Source of the DNA: Agarophyton chilense
Lineage: Eukaryota > Rhodophyta > Florideophyceae > Gracilariales > Gracilariaceae
Length of the DNA stretch: 64,000 nt
Assembly: GCA_030374765.1 (NCBI GenBank)
Contig: JARGXX010000080.1
Location: 434,001 to 498,000 of the forward strand
Reading direction: 5' to 3'
Under the pieces are notes generated by a model. It ran no database searches and was not told the origin of the DNA. It saw nothing but the letters and a program-made list of their open reading frames with translations. A program made the translations under genes and the position numbers. This document shows positions 43,843 through 55,300 of this stretch, one piece after another (within the stretch, counting starts at the first letter, position 1; every line of letters starts with the position of its first letter).

Positions 43843-44859
43843 ATGTTTTTTGTGGAATTAAGGTCAGAAACACCCAACTCCCTTCGCCTCCCTAGCAGGG
43901 AGCGAATGGCAAATCAGATCGCGCAACTTACAATGCGGCATACAAACACGCTGCCCGCATTCTGTCTAGCTTCGGCGCGAATCCGTCCGCCAGGACAGTC
44001 TCCCTATTGTACGCGTCTGAGACTGCTGCGTGTTCCGAGAAAATTGACTCGCAGAACGTTTCTAAAAAGCAGTTTACCGCTCGAAACCGCCTTGAAGTCG
44101 TCACCCCTGGCACATGCGTTCTTGTTGAATTCGGTGCTATTCGTCGGTGCAAATGTGACACAACAGAAGGTACTCACCAGACAAGGCCTTAATCACGCAT
44201 TTGTGTTGGGCGTGATATTGTGGTCGTGTTTGTCATGGCAGGGTTATAGTCTGTGTTTTTCGTTTTTGCTGGTTGGATCTCTTGTTACGCGCGTTGGACG
44301 GGATAGAAAGGAGGCTTTGGGCATCGCCGAGAAACGATGCGGTGCTCGAGGTCCGGAGAATCTTTGGGGAGCTGCCGCTGTTTGTGCGATTTGTGCTCTT
44401 TCTGTTGGCTTGATGCCATATTTGATACGGGGAAGTGATGAGCTTCGCGTTTTGCTCACTTCTGTTTTTATGATTGGGTATACTTCATCGCTTACTACCA
44501 AGTTTGCGGATACGGCTTCGAGTGAGATAGGAAAGGCGTACGGGAGTACTACATATCTTGTCACGTCATTACAACGGGTTCCTCGCGGTACGGAAGGTGC
44601 GGTAAGTGTGGAAGGCACTTTGGCGGGTATTGCAGCAGCAGCAATTGCATCATATTATGCATTAGTGGTAGGCTTGCTATCAAGTCATGCACAGGTAGTC
44701 ATTTGTATTGTTTCATCATTTATTGCGACGACGGTCGAAAGTTTCATTGGTGCTACGATACAAGAACGGCTTGGATGGTCTAATGAATTTGTTAACTTTG
44801 TTAACACGCTTGTTGGGGCTGTTGTTGCTATGGGTCTGTATCTGGTGTTTGGCGTATAA
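43843..44859 (+). CDS. VTE6: Phytyl-phosphate kinase-like protein (DUF92/TMEM19), plastid
   Basis: The 338-residue DUF92/TMEM19 membrane protein has family signatures in order: AEKRCGARGPENLWGAAA (about 166-183), KFADTASSEIGKAYG, TTYLVTSLQRVPRGTEGAVS and VEGTLAG, then several hydrophobic helices to the C-terminus. Plant and cyanobacterial VTE6 phosphorylates phytyl phosphate to phytyl diphosphate in phytol salvage for tocopherol and phylloquinone. The N-terminal 90 residues are basic, Ser/Thr/Arg-rich and poor in acids, as expected for a plastid transit peptide. ATG 43906 is a good alternative start, removing 21 residues. No introns. Its stop lies 8 bases from that of the convergent PEN-2 gene. 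Non-photosynthetic TMEM19 homologues have unclear function, so the exact reaction is inferred. Confidence 0.85.
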   Translation: MFFVELRSETPNSLRLPSRERMANQIAQLTMRHTNTLPAFCLASARIRPPGQSPYCTRLRLLRVPRKLTRRTFLKSSLPLETALKSSPLAHAFLLNSVLFVGANVTQQKVLTRQGLNHAFVLGVILWSCLSWQGYSLCFSFLLVGSLVTRVGRDRKEALGIAEKRCGARGPENLWGAAAVCAICALSVGLMPYLIRGSDELRVLLTSVFMIGYTSSLTTKFADTASSEIGKAYGSTTYLVTSLQRVPRGTEGAVSVEGTLAGIAAAAIASYYALVVGLLSSHAQVVICIVSSFIATTVESFIGATIQERLGWSNEFVNFVNTLVGAVVAMGLYLVFGV

Positions 44860-44867
44860 GGTACAAA

Positions 44868-45516
44868 TTAGATTCCTGACGGACTGGTTCCGCTGAATTT
44901 GACGATGTTTATGTTTGAAAAAGTGTTTGCTTTCACTTGGAATACGATGAACCATGTGACAAACGCCAGGGTGTATATGAAAAACCAAAAGCGAGCTCCT
45001 CGATAGTCTGAACGCAAGACGACAACAATGAGGTCAGCAAAAACATTCGTTCATACGCGTGACAAAAAGTGGAGGGCACGTACATTCTTTTATACGTTGA
45101 TTACCATTCTCGTCTTTATGTTCTTCCCGAAAGTAAATCAAAGCAACTAGCCAAACAAGAGGCAAGGCAAAAAAGCCGGCAATATACATGCGTCTGGCAT
45201 TATTCTCCAATCGCTCGATGCGCAAGCGTTCCTCTTCCTCCTTCCGTCGCTGACGCTCGGCCGCACGCTCCTTCCGGCGCTGCTCTCGGGAGTGCTTGTC
45301 GTCGTTTTTGTGGCGACTCCACTTCTCTGCCTTGGCCTTGGACTCTGGGTCGGTGGGCGGCGCGTGCGAAGCGCCGTCTCGCTGCCAAGGCGCATGGCCG
45401 GTGGCGTGGGGCGGGTGGGGATCTTCGTGCGACGCCTGCGTCATTGAGGGGTGTTCGGGATGGACGGGTGGCTCCAAGGAGAGGTCGACCGTGTCCTCAG
45501 GGCGCGGCGGCGGCAT
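44868..45516 (-). CDS. PSENEN: Presenilin enhancer 2 (gamma-secretase subunit), two exons
   Basis: Joining 45516-45084 to 45007-44868 gives 190 residues. The intron (76 bases) has GTACGT and TTCAG ends and restores the frame across a Tyr codon. The conserved core is ARRMYIAGFFALPLVWLVALIYF (first hydrophobic segment, about 108-129). NQRIKEYYRGARFWFFIY and LAFVTWFIVFQ (second, about 150-168) follow, as in PEN-2 of animals and plants. PEN-2 activates presenilin within the gamma-secretase complex in endomembranes. The family is usually about 100-140 residues. Here about 95 extra residues precede the core, Pro/His-rich then a highly charged Arg/Glu/Lys helix (60-105). ATG at residue 25 is an alternative start. 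The C-terminal family motif is weak (NINIVKFSG). Confidence 0.82.
45008..45083 (-). other. Spliceosomal intron of the PEN-2 gene
   Basis: The donor GTACGT begins at 45083 and the acceptor TTCAG ends at 45008, 76 bases. Without removal the first exon ends within a few codons and the second membrane segment is lost. It is the only intron I can support in the window. Confidence 0.8.
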
Positions 45517-45753
45517 GTGGACCGTACCGTCGTGGATTAAACGGCGGCGGTGGCGGCGTGGCGAACGAGCGCTACGTTACGTTGCTGGGGGGCACGACGC
45601 GCGACCTGCCGCTCGCGATTGCGTTTGACTGACTGACACAGAGGGCTCGTGTGGCCCGCCTCGGGCTGCCGGCAGCCAAAATGCAAAAATAATGGACTCT
45701 GAGCACCCTTGCGCGTCACGCGTATATGCGGTAAATCCTTCTCTGGAACCTGA

Positions 45754-46008
45754 CTATCGTCCGACCGCGCGTGCGGGTGTTGTCACGAAGACGGCACACT
45801 GTCTCTTTCCAATAATATCGCCCACTGATCTAGCTAGTCGGCTGTGATGCAATTCATCATTGATGCCCTGGACATCAATCTCGCGAATAACTTCACTGAC
45901 AATGAACTCTGAATTTAGAAAGAACGCCGGCGTTTGAATCTTGTTGTGCTTCCCTTGGATCACAAAACCAGTGCACTTACATAATCGCCCCTGCAGGCCT
46001 CTTTTCGA
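45754..46008 (-). CDS. Hypothetical fragment, possible C-terminal exon
   Basis: An 84-codon open stretch ends at a stop at 45754 and has no ATG at its start, so it would need an upstream exon. Its sequence looks protein-like, with IQTPAFFLNSEF, a mixed helix, then RQCAVFVTTPARAVG. The FLNSEF part is faintly reminiscent of the late portion of pectin-acetylesterase/Notum hydrolases, but I cannot verify this. It may be a gene remnant or chance. Confidence 0.22.
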   Translation of the reverse strand, partial: SKRGLQGRLCKCTGFVIQGKHNKIQTPAFFLNSEFIVSEVIREIDVQGINDELHHSRLARSVGDIIGKRQCAVFVTTPARAVGR

Positions 46009-46337
46009 TTACTCACTGTACAACATGTGACACCACATTTGTTTTGAAAGCGGTGTATCTGACCTGGTAGAGTTGACCGTTTCTGTCCATGCGAGTTTCA
46101 GATTCGTGCGAGCGTTATGTAGAGCACACGGAGGAGAAAAACATGTTTCACAGAGTTTGAGAAGCATTTCCTACCCATGTGAGCTATGGTTAGAATTCTT
46201 AAAAAAGAGAGCTGAAATATGAGTTCGACTTGCAGATTTCGAGCTCATCACGTCTACCAAACCATTTAGCGCTACCCTGCGGATCCAACAGCGTGCAGCG
46301 CATAAAAAAGAGAGTAGCCCATCGCTCTTTCAAAGTA

Positions 46338-47632
46338 CAGCGCGTTTCTAAAATCCCTTGACCAAAACTAAGCCGAAAAGGGCAATTAATGTACTGTAGA
46401 ACACACTTTACACCAACTAAAAACCACCAAGTCGATAACACTGTTTCAAATGTATATCCTTTATACAATTAATAGCTCAACTTTGGCTCGTGGACCGCCT
46501 CTGACACGCTCTGCACAGCTGACAATCATGCAATTAGTAGATCAGGGTATGATTCCAGCAGATGTAGCGCAAAAACTCAAGCGCAACCCAGAAACAATCA
46601 GCAACTTCATTTATTATCCTACAACATACCAAACAAAGCGTCCAACCGGCCGTAATTTGTCACTATTTCCAGCCAATAAGAGCGAAAGTAAAAAACTTTT
46701 GTACAGTAAAATTTATTTTTCCATTAGTATTGAACAAAAACGTAAATCTTTTCTATCAATATCTTCTATATGGCGTTTACTCAAACATCAAAATTTGTTT
46801 AAGTACACATACATGAGGATAACGTTTTATTAAAATCTCAAAGAAAACAATGTAAAATGATGTACAAAAATCTCCTAAAAAATTGAATGAAAAAATTTTA
46901 GCTTTTCAGACAAAAATTGTTCAAACTTGATAAACCGGATTGCTTAAGATATTAATGAAATGATCTAGAAGAAAAGAGAACGCCATTTCTTTATAGATAT
47001 TTAGAAGACGTATCGGTTATGGACCACGCTGTAATACCTCAAAAAAAAGAAAAACTGATATTTCTATCGTCGAATGTTCTTTAAAGTTTGAGAAGTATAC
47101 TGACGATCTTGAAAACAATTTTCAAACGTTTTTATACTTTATGTTTGGAGCAAAATTTACTTTTCAGCAGGATAATGCCTCTGCCCGTATGTATAATTCT
47201 ATGAAACAATGGTTTTATGCTTTAAATATGTCGGTTATGGCATAGCCTACGCACTTTCCTGACATCAACCCTATCGAAAATGTTTGGATATCGGGGACCC
47301 GAATAAGTTATGGGCTACAAAATATATTTGATACAGTTTTAGATTTCAAAAATTTTATGAAAGATTAATGGAAAAAGCTTGATAGGAATGCCATCAATTC
47401 TTTTATAGAATGAAATCCAAAGCGCTGTGAAAGCGTTATACAGGTTGAAGAAGCTAAAATAAACCACTTAAATTGTGTTAGAGTAAAGATCATAAAGTAG
47501 GAATTATGTTTTTGAAACATTGCGTTTACCTCAACATTTTGTCAAACTGATCTTAGTTGCTTTGAAATAGCCAAAAAGTTCAATTTTGGAAATTCTGAGC
47601 AAGGGATATGATTTTGAAAAAGACTTTACGAC
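46338..47632 (+). mobile_element. Tc1/mariner transposon, copy 3 (inactive)
   Basis: The left terminus CAGCGCGTTTCTAAAA follows TA. An HTH region begins LARGPPLTRSAQ (about 46483), with ADVAQKL and NPETISNF pieces. Catalytic remnants QQDNASARM (about 47168) and DINPIEN (about 47260) show the same family as copies 1 and 2. Stops and frame changes are frequent, and the residue before the DINPIEN block is a TAG (about 47243). The right end ATGATTTTGAAAAAGACTT abuts the solo LTR at 47638. More decayed than copy 1. Confidence 0.72.
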
Positions 47633-47637
47633 AAATG

Positions 47638-48502
47638 TGTAGGACAATGCCCCCAAGGAGGAAAACCTACGAAGACGTCCGGATCTTCTTCTCACGAGGT
47701 AACCGGCGCGGTAGAGCCCTCCCAGGGATCGGCGCGCAATGCCGGGTGTAAGCCGCAGCCGAACCGTCGCGACGGGCGCAGGGAGGCTGAAAGAAGCCGA
47801 GAATATCCGCTGAAGCGGTGCTTGCGTATCCTCTGAGAAGGCAAACCCCACGAGAGTGGCGAGCACGACAGGTGTCAGTGCGAGCCGCAAGAGCCGGAAT
47901 TGCCCAATGAAGGGGAGGAAAAGGGAAGGAAAATGGGAACGGAGGCAAGAGGGCGAGGTCGACCACGATTCGCAAGAGGAGACTCGGGAATAGCCGGCAC
48001 GGCCGGGTGTAGCAAACCGTATACACGGGCGGAACCACGAAAGTGGGAATAGATACCCAACACACGAAGGCTGCTTGAACGTCCAAGGGGGTTGGGAAGC
48101 CGTGCACCACGGGAAATCCCTCTGTAAGGAGTTGTATATCCGCGCAGGCGGTTCGACCCAGAGCCAAGATCTGGAAGACCAAGATCACCCTTGTTGGGGA
48201 GACTTTACTGGACCGGCGGCCGCGAGGCCGACGGCCTAAGTACTGTAGTCACCGTAGAATACAATAAATAAAGTCTATCCTAAATAGCTAAGTGTCCGTC
48301 TAACAAAAGGGGCCAATCTGGCGGCCACGTGTCGCGCGGGCGCTGCGGCCACGTGTATGGCACCCGGTCACGCCGGTGCATCATCGGCGTTCCGGGTGTC
48401 GCCGTGAAAACGTATTACTTCTACTCATAACGAGGTTGCACGCCGGAGGCTCCGGAAAAAACTTAAGTCCCCAAAAACCTCCCTGGAGGACGTTGCTCTT
48501 CA
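47638..48502 (-). repeat. Solo LTR, family S (minus orientation)
   Basis: It is a near-identical reverse copy of 15421-16283, 865 bases, from TGTAGGAC to GCTCTTCA. A perfect 5-base duplication AAATG flanks it (47633-47637 and 48503-48507). It landed at the right end of Tc1/mariner copy 3 and so is younger than it. No internal coding sequence remains. Confidence 0.87.
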
Positions 48503-48507
48503 AAATG

Positions 48508-49007
48508 GCAGACCAAATCGAAAGCATTCACGATGAAACGGCTATGCTCAGTCACTCTCAACTATGTCCCGCTCTTCGAGAGGTCACGCATACAACACAA
48601 TCAGTTTTGCAACCTTAATAAGATTTTAGCAACTATACTATCAAAGAGCTTCAAAAATCTATTACAATACCTTTAGACGCATTTTTGAGGGTATTGACTA
48701 CACGCACATTAGCACTATTACATCTTCACAAAAAGAATAATGAACGACTAAAACGACACGCGGAAGCATTTGCTTTTCGTCACGTCTTCATATCCGACAG
48801 CACATCCAACATTGTGAAAAAGCTGAGAGTGGTTTCGATCTTTCTCGACTTGCTCTCGAAAATAGTTTCTTAAATCATACCTTTATTGATAACAGCATTT
48901 TAAGGCTACCTTGATGAGAATGAATCAGTCATGAAACAAGCTTCAGAAGTTTTTGCAAGGAAGGCAATTAGGCTAGGGTGGTTATCGAGAAGTGTGGTGT
49001 GTTATTC
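48508..49007. other. Intergenic, no gene seen
   Basis: A stretch at about 48953-48990 (GGCAATTAGGCTAGGGTGG and surrounding) recurs at about 4770-4806 in the same orientation, so it contains a piece of a small dispersed repeat. No other feature. Confidence 0.4.
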
Positions 49008-49922
49008 TGTGGAGCAAAACCCGACGACGGGAAGTGCTCTCAAGGTGTTCGAAGCCTTGCTCCCTGGGGGAGGCAGACTCAGAGACAGAGCCCTCCGTTC
49101 CACCCGTAGTGTGGGGTGTAACTCCCACGGGGGATTCCGGCAGTACCGACGGAGGTGAGGGGTAGAAACCGTTGGATCGGGAATGGGTATGGGTATCCCA
49201 AAGAATGGGGGAAAATCCGGCGAAGAGGAAAAACGGGGCGAGGGTCGGGTACTAACAGGCACCGGACCCGAGAACCAGAAAAGGGGCGAAACAACAAAAG
49301 AAACCCAATACAGGGGCGAAAACCTGTCCTCGAAAGGAAACACAAAAAGCACGCAAGAAGTAAGCAGAACCCCCACGGGGTATCGTGCACGCAGGTCGTC
49401 TGAGCGGTCCCAAGGGGGTGGTTGCACGGAACCCAAACGTGGGCACTCTCCAAGTGGAGTCGTGTCCCTACGCAGGCGTTGCTAACCAGAGCCCGTTCCG
49501 GGTTGTAAGGCCGAAACGATGGCGAGGAAGAACCTCTAAAGGTATCGAAGACCAACCTTGGTTACCATTTACTCTTGAGCTTCGGACTGTCAGATCTCGC
49601 CTCCCTAAGTAGGGCCCACTAACTAAACTCTACAGTAGTGCACACCTGCTCAGGGCCATACACGTGGAGATCCAACTGTCAGGGCCCAAAAGTCCAACGT
49701 TCTACAAATATCCGAAAATCGGTGCCAAAATTAAGCCACGTGTATCACGGGGCCAATCCAACCATGGGCCATCCGAATTTTCCCTTATAGGCGAAATATA
49801 ACCAAAAAACAGTGCCATCTCAGCACACCTTAGAGGGGATCATAATCATAACCCTCGGAGGGTTCAATCCTCATTCTATGAGTTGCATCTTCAAGTATCC
49901 TTTGACTGGGCGTTGCTCTACA
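49008..49922 (-). repeat. Solo LTR, family D
   Basis: It is 915 bases, same family and orientation as the LTR at 58728-59651, from TGTGGAGC to GCTCTACA. No purine tract follows it on the inner side and no clean target duplication is present (TATTC and GTTTC flank it). It is probably a solo LTR with an eroded duplication. A TG-starting LTR of another family begins 22 bases to its right. Confidence 0.75.
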
Positions 49923-49943
49923 GTTTCAAGGTCCGCTGAATAG

Positions 49944-50797
49944 TGTAGTGCAACGCCCAGCGGCGGAAACACACGAAGATGTCCGAGTCTTCCTCCAAGG
50001 GGGGTAGCACGGCGACGGAGCCTCTCCGGAGTGAACACGACTAAGTCGGGGTGTAAGGCTGAGGTTCACCGGCACGCCAAGCGGGGAGAGTGCGGGATGC
50101 TAGAAGGGAGCAGACCAGGTATGAGCTGTATTCCACGGGAGTGGGCAAGTCTCGAGATCGAGTAATGCACCCACAGGAGTGGCGGTAAACACGGTAAGCC
50201 GGCGCGCGGCACACGCGCGAGCGGCACGAATAACGAACCACAAAGCAAAAGGGGGAGCTACCACGAGAGTGGGTAAGCGATAAAGAGTGGGACCACCCAG
50301 TGGGGGCGATCGGGGGCATGGGCCACGAGAGCCAACAGAAATATGTAGCAAACCCAATACTGGGGCGAGAACACGGCAGTGGTATGAAAGATATACACGC
50401 TAACAGCGGTGAGTCTCCTGTTGACGCAGGGTGGATAAGTCTACCGTTAGTAACGCGGCTTCACCTCCGTAGAATGTGGAAGACTCGCGAGAGCGGAAAA
50501 AGACTTAGAGCCAAGAACCCTGGTTGGGGAGATTTACCGAGTGTCAGGGCGAGATCGCCCTGGCACTATATAGTGTAGAATACTGTAAAGAGCTCCCTAA
50601 CCTAGTGTAATAAAGCTAAATAAATAGAGAAATATCCAGCTATGCTATGCCAACCTGTCCTGGGCCACCCGTGTTACACGTGTGTCGGTTGCACCCAAGT
50701 CGGGGCCACGGCGCGCTGCAGCTACGCCATGTGCATCCGAATGTTTCGGGAAAATTTCTAAGTCCTTCAGAACCCCTCCCAGAGGGCGTGCACCACA
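49944..50797 (-). repeat. 3' LTR of the 8.0 kb element
   Basis: It runs from TGTAGTGCAAC to GCACCACA. It contains four CCAC/GTGG hairpins (50133-50145, 50170-50182, 50261-50273, 50293-50305). The core GAGATCGCCCTGGCACTATA is at 50551-50570 and the 12-base palindrome CACTATATAGTG at 50564-50575. AATAAA-type stretches follow on the plus strand. Confidence 0.9.
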
Positions 50798-51576
50798 TAT
50801 CCCCCTTCTCAGACGGAGCGACAACCTCGACGAGGGACGTCGACGCCGTCGGGAATACATCCGCTGTGCACGTCCACATTTCGGTTACCGGTAGACACCT
50901 CCGCCTGGAGCAAATCCACTCCGATTTTATCGGCTCATCCTCATGAGAGAGAAATTCTATCTGCGATCGCAGTGCGCCCCGCGAGTTGCGGTTGTGATCC
51001 TCATCAAGAGTGAAGCGCAATCACCAAGTTTCACGACCATTCCTTGTCGGGTTCCCTTGTTGTGTATACTGTAGTCCGCCATCCCGATTGTTCGGTTGTG
51101 TTGCACCTCTGCTTGCGCGGTATATCCCTCCATAAGGTGTTTTTGTCAGCTTCATAGCCTTCATATTCCTCCCTGAGGCGTTCCGATTCCTCCCTGAGAG
51201 AGTACGCGGCCACCGAATCATCGGACCACCTCCCCCCCGCAATGGTAGGAGCGCACGAGCTTTGTCAACACGGCTAGTGCCCGGTGCCGTGGGTCTTGAC
51301 TTCCAGTGTCCTTCCCGTGCTGTCTACTAACTCCCAAGGGAGATCGTGTCTCGAACCGAGTTCCAGCTTCCCGCGGACGGGCGGTTTTTCCACCGGTCCA
51401 AACCAGGATTACCAGGTTCAAAGCGGTCCACAACGCAAAACGCGGATAACTTCAGATGCACAAGTCCTGGCACTAACCCGACTAGTCGGCGTACTCACAA
51501 GAAGCAGAACGTTCAATTGCATTCAAGAATGGGAAGATTAAACACCATTAAGTGGGAAGTCGCGACCTGTTTCAGT

Positions 51577-52250
51577 TCAGGATAAGAATAGAGCGGCAAA
51601 CTGAAAGATGTCATATCTCTGACGTTTTCCAAGATAATTTGGTTCCGTCTTCGCTAAGGCGCTTGTATATCTCCAGTATTGTTTTTTTCCAAGTCTCATC
51701 CGAATCAGAGTAGTATTCCTGGAGTAACGGGGTTTCCGCAACTGGAATCCAGGTATTACTGTAGAGATGAAACATCCGATTCCGGAGAAAGCAACCGTAA
51801 GCAAACGGAGAGCCGAATCGTTCTGAGCGATTAATAAACAAACGAGGAAGGTCTCCAGGTGACCTGTAGTGTACAGTAGCACCCGCGCAGTGGTGATGGA
51901 CCAAGTCCACATCCCAAGTATGGGGCTTCACCACCACGACTCGTGGGCGACCAGCGGCAACAAAGCTGATCAAGAAACGATGCAATCGGTTGTTGTACAC
52001 CATAACGAATGGGGAAAACCGTGATTACGGATCACAGAAGCAATCGTGAACCAGCAAGCTGGATGAAAAACTCATCAAGTGTAAACAACCGAAAACGAAA
52101 GGTGCGATCAGACACGACAACAGTCGGGACCCGACCGCTAAGAGCGAGCATTTTTGTGACCTCACACCAAGTGAGAGCCACTCCCGTATGAACGGCATGA
52201 ATAATAAAGCCAACCATACTCCTTCTTCTCCATTTCCGACCAAACAACCA
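51577..52250 (-). other. Unassigned coding-like stretch downstream of the chromodomain
   Basis: On the element's sense strand, between the chromodomain and the 3' LTR, lies an open region of about 130 codons (around 52003-51611) with Trp, Tyr and charged residues in a protein-like pattern. It matches nothing I know and does not resemble the antisense protein of the other elements. It may be a remnant of an extra gene. Confidence 0.25.
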
Positions 52251-52349
52251 TAGTTCTCCTTCTCTCCACCAAGGTGGGCTACTATCCCACTTGGGCTTTC
52301 ACCACCGATGCAGGGATTCCCGTCCGCGTCCTGCGGTGATATGGAACCA

Positions 52350-55300
52350 CTTACGAACGTGGGAGGTGATGCATTGGCTCAATGGAATCCCATTCGGGAC
52401 CCAACCCGTGCCAACGGACGCGATACTGTATGTAACCATCCCGATGGTAAGAATGCTCTACGACGTGGTCGATAACGAACTGGTCGTAGAATTTCCGGCC
52501 CTGCCGTGCCTGTGTCACAGTGTCATACTGGCAGCTTTCCGCCATCGCGTGTGGGCTACTGTGTCCGTCCCCGCAAGGGTCCACGGCTTGGTACGGCCTT
52601 TCCCTGACCTGGGTACGGATACGAACCGGTTTCTGGGAGGCTTTGACCGCTTGGCGTGGTACTTCCGCCATGGCGTCGTGACGAGAATCGTCATTTCGAC
52701 GGCTTCGGTCGAAGGCCTTCCCATAGGGCAATTGTCCTAGTTTTCGGGTCGGGGAGCTTACCGAGACTTCTCGTGCAGAAACCACCCTTCGGGGGAACGC
52801 GGACTCATCCCAAAGCTGGGTTTCTGGATCGCGCTCCGCGAGTTTCCTTAGTGGAATCCGTCGCGACGGTGATGAACTTGACGCAGGAGGCGGTTTTGCC
52901 ACGGGGCGTCGTCTCCTGACGGTTGAATCGCCTCGAGCGCCTATTGGTGCATCTCCCCTGTTGGGTGCCACTTGGTCACGTGACGTGACCAGCTGATGGC
53001 TGGGAGCGCTCCGCGCCGTGCTGCGTTCCGCCTCCTCACGTGAGGGCGTGTGCAACGGCGTTGCTGGTGTGTCTGCTAGCTTCTGCGACAAAGTACCACG
53101 TCGGGCATGCATCTCCGGCTCAACCGTGTCTCCATCACGAACGTGCTGTGACGTTTCCTGCGAATTGTCCCTCTGGGAAGCAAGGTGGTCACAAACTATC
53201 CCTCTCGAGGGTCCAACTTCACTCGGCGACGAGGTGCTTCCGTCATCGACGTGTCCGTTCTCCGGAGTGACCAGTGCGACTTCGACAATACTGTCGGGGT
53301 CAACCGAGACAATCGGAGTGTATCCGCGACTGCGCGAGCGTCCTGAACCAGTTTCCAGCGTGCTGGGTGTGTTTCTCCCGTTCTGTACGGTGTGCTTGCC
53401 AGGCCTAGCCGGTGTGTCCTGCCGCGCAGTTGGTGTCCACACTTCCGGTGTAGTCGGCTCAGAGGATCCCGAGAGGGCCTGCTCTGTAGTGTCCAGCGTA
53501 GCTAGTGTCGACGAACCGTAACCCACGGGCTGCAGATAAACGCTTGACGGCACAGCCGGTTCAGTGTCCCAAGCGCGAAAATAATCCTTCGACAACATCG
53601 CTTCGGCGAGAGATTTTCCACTTTGTGGCAAGACAACAGATGTTGAATCCCATTGGTGGGCACCATCCGACACAAAAGCGGTAGACCTTCACCAAAAGGG
53701 CAAAAGATCCAGAGTGGATGTTATGACTAGCGTAGTTCCATCATAACCCGGAATGTCCGGCTGCCCTCCGTCATCTTCGACGTGTAAAGCATCCGGACTG
53801 ACCCGTGCGTCCACGACGACAGTTTTGGTAACAACCGAGACATTTGGGTTTCTCTCGCACATTTGCGGTTGATCGACATCAGATTCCAGTGTCCTGGGTT
53901 GGGTTTCCTCGCGAGGTACGGTGTGCTTGCCCGGTATAACCGGTATGTCCTTCCGTACTATACGAGTTGAGCCGTCGGACGAGATCGGCTTAAAAGAGCC
54001 CGCGAGGGCATTCCTTTCAGTACCCAGCAATGCTGTCGAAAGAGAACCGTGATTCACGAGATGCAAATGCAAAGAACCATGAATGTCTTCCAACGGCGGT
54101 GCCGGTGTTGTTTCGCGAGCGCGACTAACTTTCAGCAACGACTTCGCTTCGGCGCGAGACTTTCCATTGTGTGGCGCTTTCTGCAAACCAGAATCCCCGG
54201 GGGGAGTGCCATCGTGCACAGATGCGGTAGAACTTCCTCGAGAGGACTCAGCATCAGTGGCACGGTGCAGATGAGTGCAGGGCACGTCCGTCGACGAAGC
54301 TTTCCGTCCACCAATATCCATTTCGATGTGTCCAGAGCTCCGTGTACCACCGTTATCATGACGCGACGAAGCGGTAACAGTCTCTCGACGAGAGTCAACA
54401 TCCTCTTCCCCTTCCTTAGACGGAGCGGCATAGAGATCGGTAGAAACGCCCAACTGGCGGGGATAGACACCGCGTAGTGGCGTGAGAGAAGAAAAGCCAT
54501 TCAGGCCAGCGTCCGATTGAATCGGTATATCAGAGAGTCCCACGGGTGGGTTGTAGAGCGGGAATCGCTTATTGGCGGGTAAAGCAACCATCTGGATGGG
54601 ATAGATTAGCCCTACCGTAGAAACGGAAACTTCCGCAATATGCGAGGGATTCTGAGAACCATCCTCGTAGCGAGGGGCTGAAGCATCCAGAGTTCTGTTA
54701 AATGGCCCTCCTCTGCGCCTTGGGCGTATGCAGGCCATCGAACGCTGAACAGCGGAAGGCATTACTGAAAGCCACGAGTTCCAGCAACTCTCATGATCCG
54801 AACAATTCGGTAGCCCATCCAGCAATGGCTGGGCTTTGAAATTCACCAACTCAGGTGGTATCTTTCCGACGTCAGTCGTGCAGAACCGACGGTAGTCGAT
54901 GACAACAATCCAAGAACCATTGGATAACTTAACAAGTACTGCTGGTGGCGACACACACGGCAGTGTGGCTAAGTTCAGCGTAGACTGGGGACCTCCAACG
55001 AGATTATCCCCCTCCTCAGAGTGACCCATTCCGGTTAAACTGGTACGATCCCCTTGAAGGGTAAAGATAGACATGGGGTGAGGAGTAACTCTTCCAATGA
55101 ATTGGTTCCTAACCAGATACTGGTGTTTCTCTCCAAAGTTGGAAACACATACACAAAACGACTTGTCGGGCTCAATGTGAACCATTCCATCCGCGAAAGC
55201 GAGTTGATGCCTGTTCGACAGTGATGGTATCGGTCGAACGATTCGAGTACCGTGCTGACGAGAACTGACACGCACCCAAGAGTGGGACTTTGGCGGAATG

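Noticed and set aside
45069-45632. 187-codon plus-strand frame opposite PEN-2
   Set aside because: It is the antisense shadow of the charged PEN-2 N-terminus. No domain.
45754-46008. Firm assignment as a pectin-acetylesterase/Notum exon
   Set aside because: The likeness is limited to a few residues, and there is no start codon or catalytic triad in view. Kept only as a hypothetical fragment.
52291-53521. Plus-strand frames of about 150 codons opposite the chromodomain region
   Set aside because: They are shadows of the minus-strand linker and chromodomain and share no blocks with the antisense protein family.
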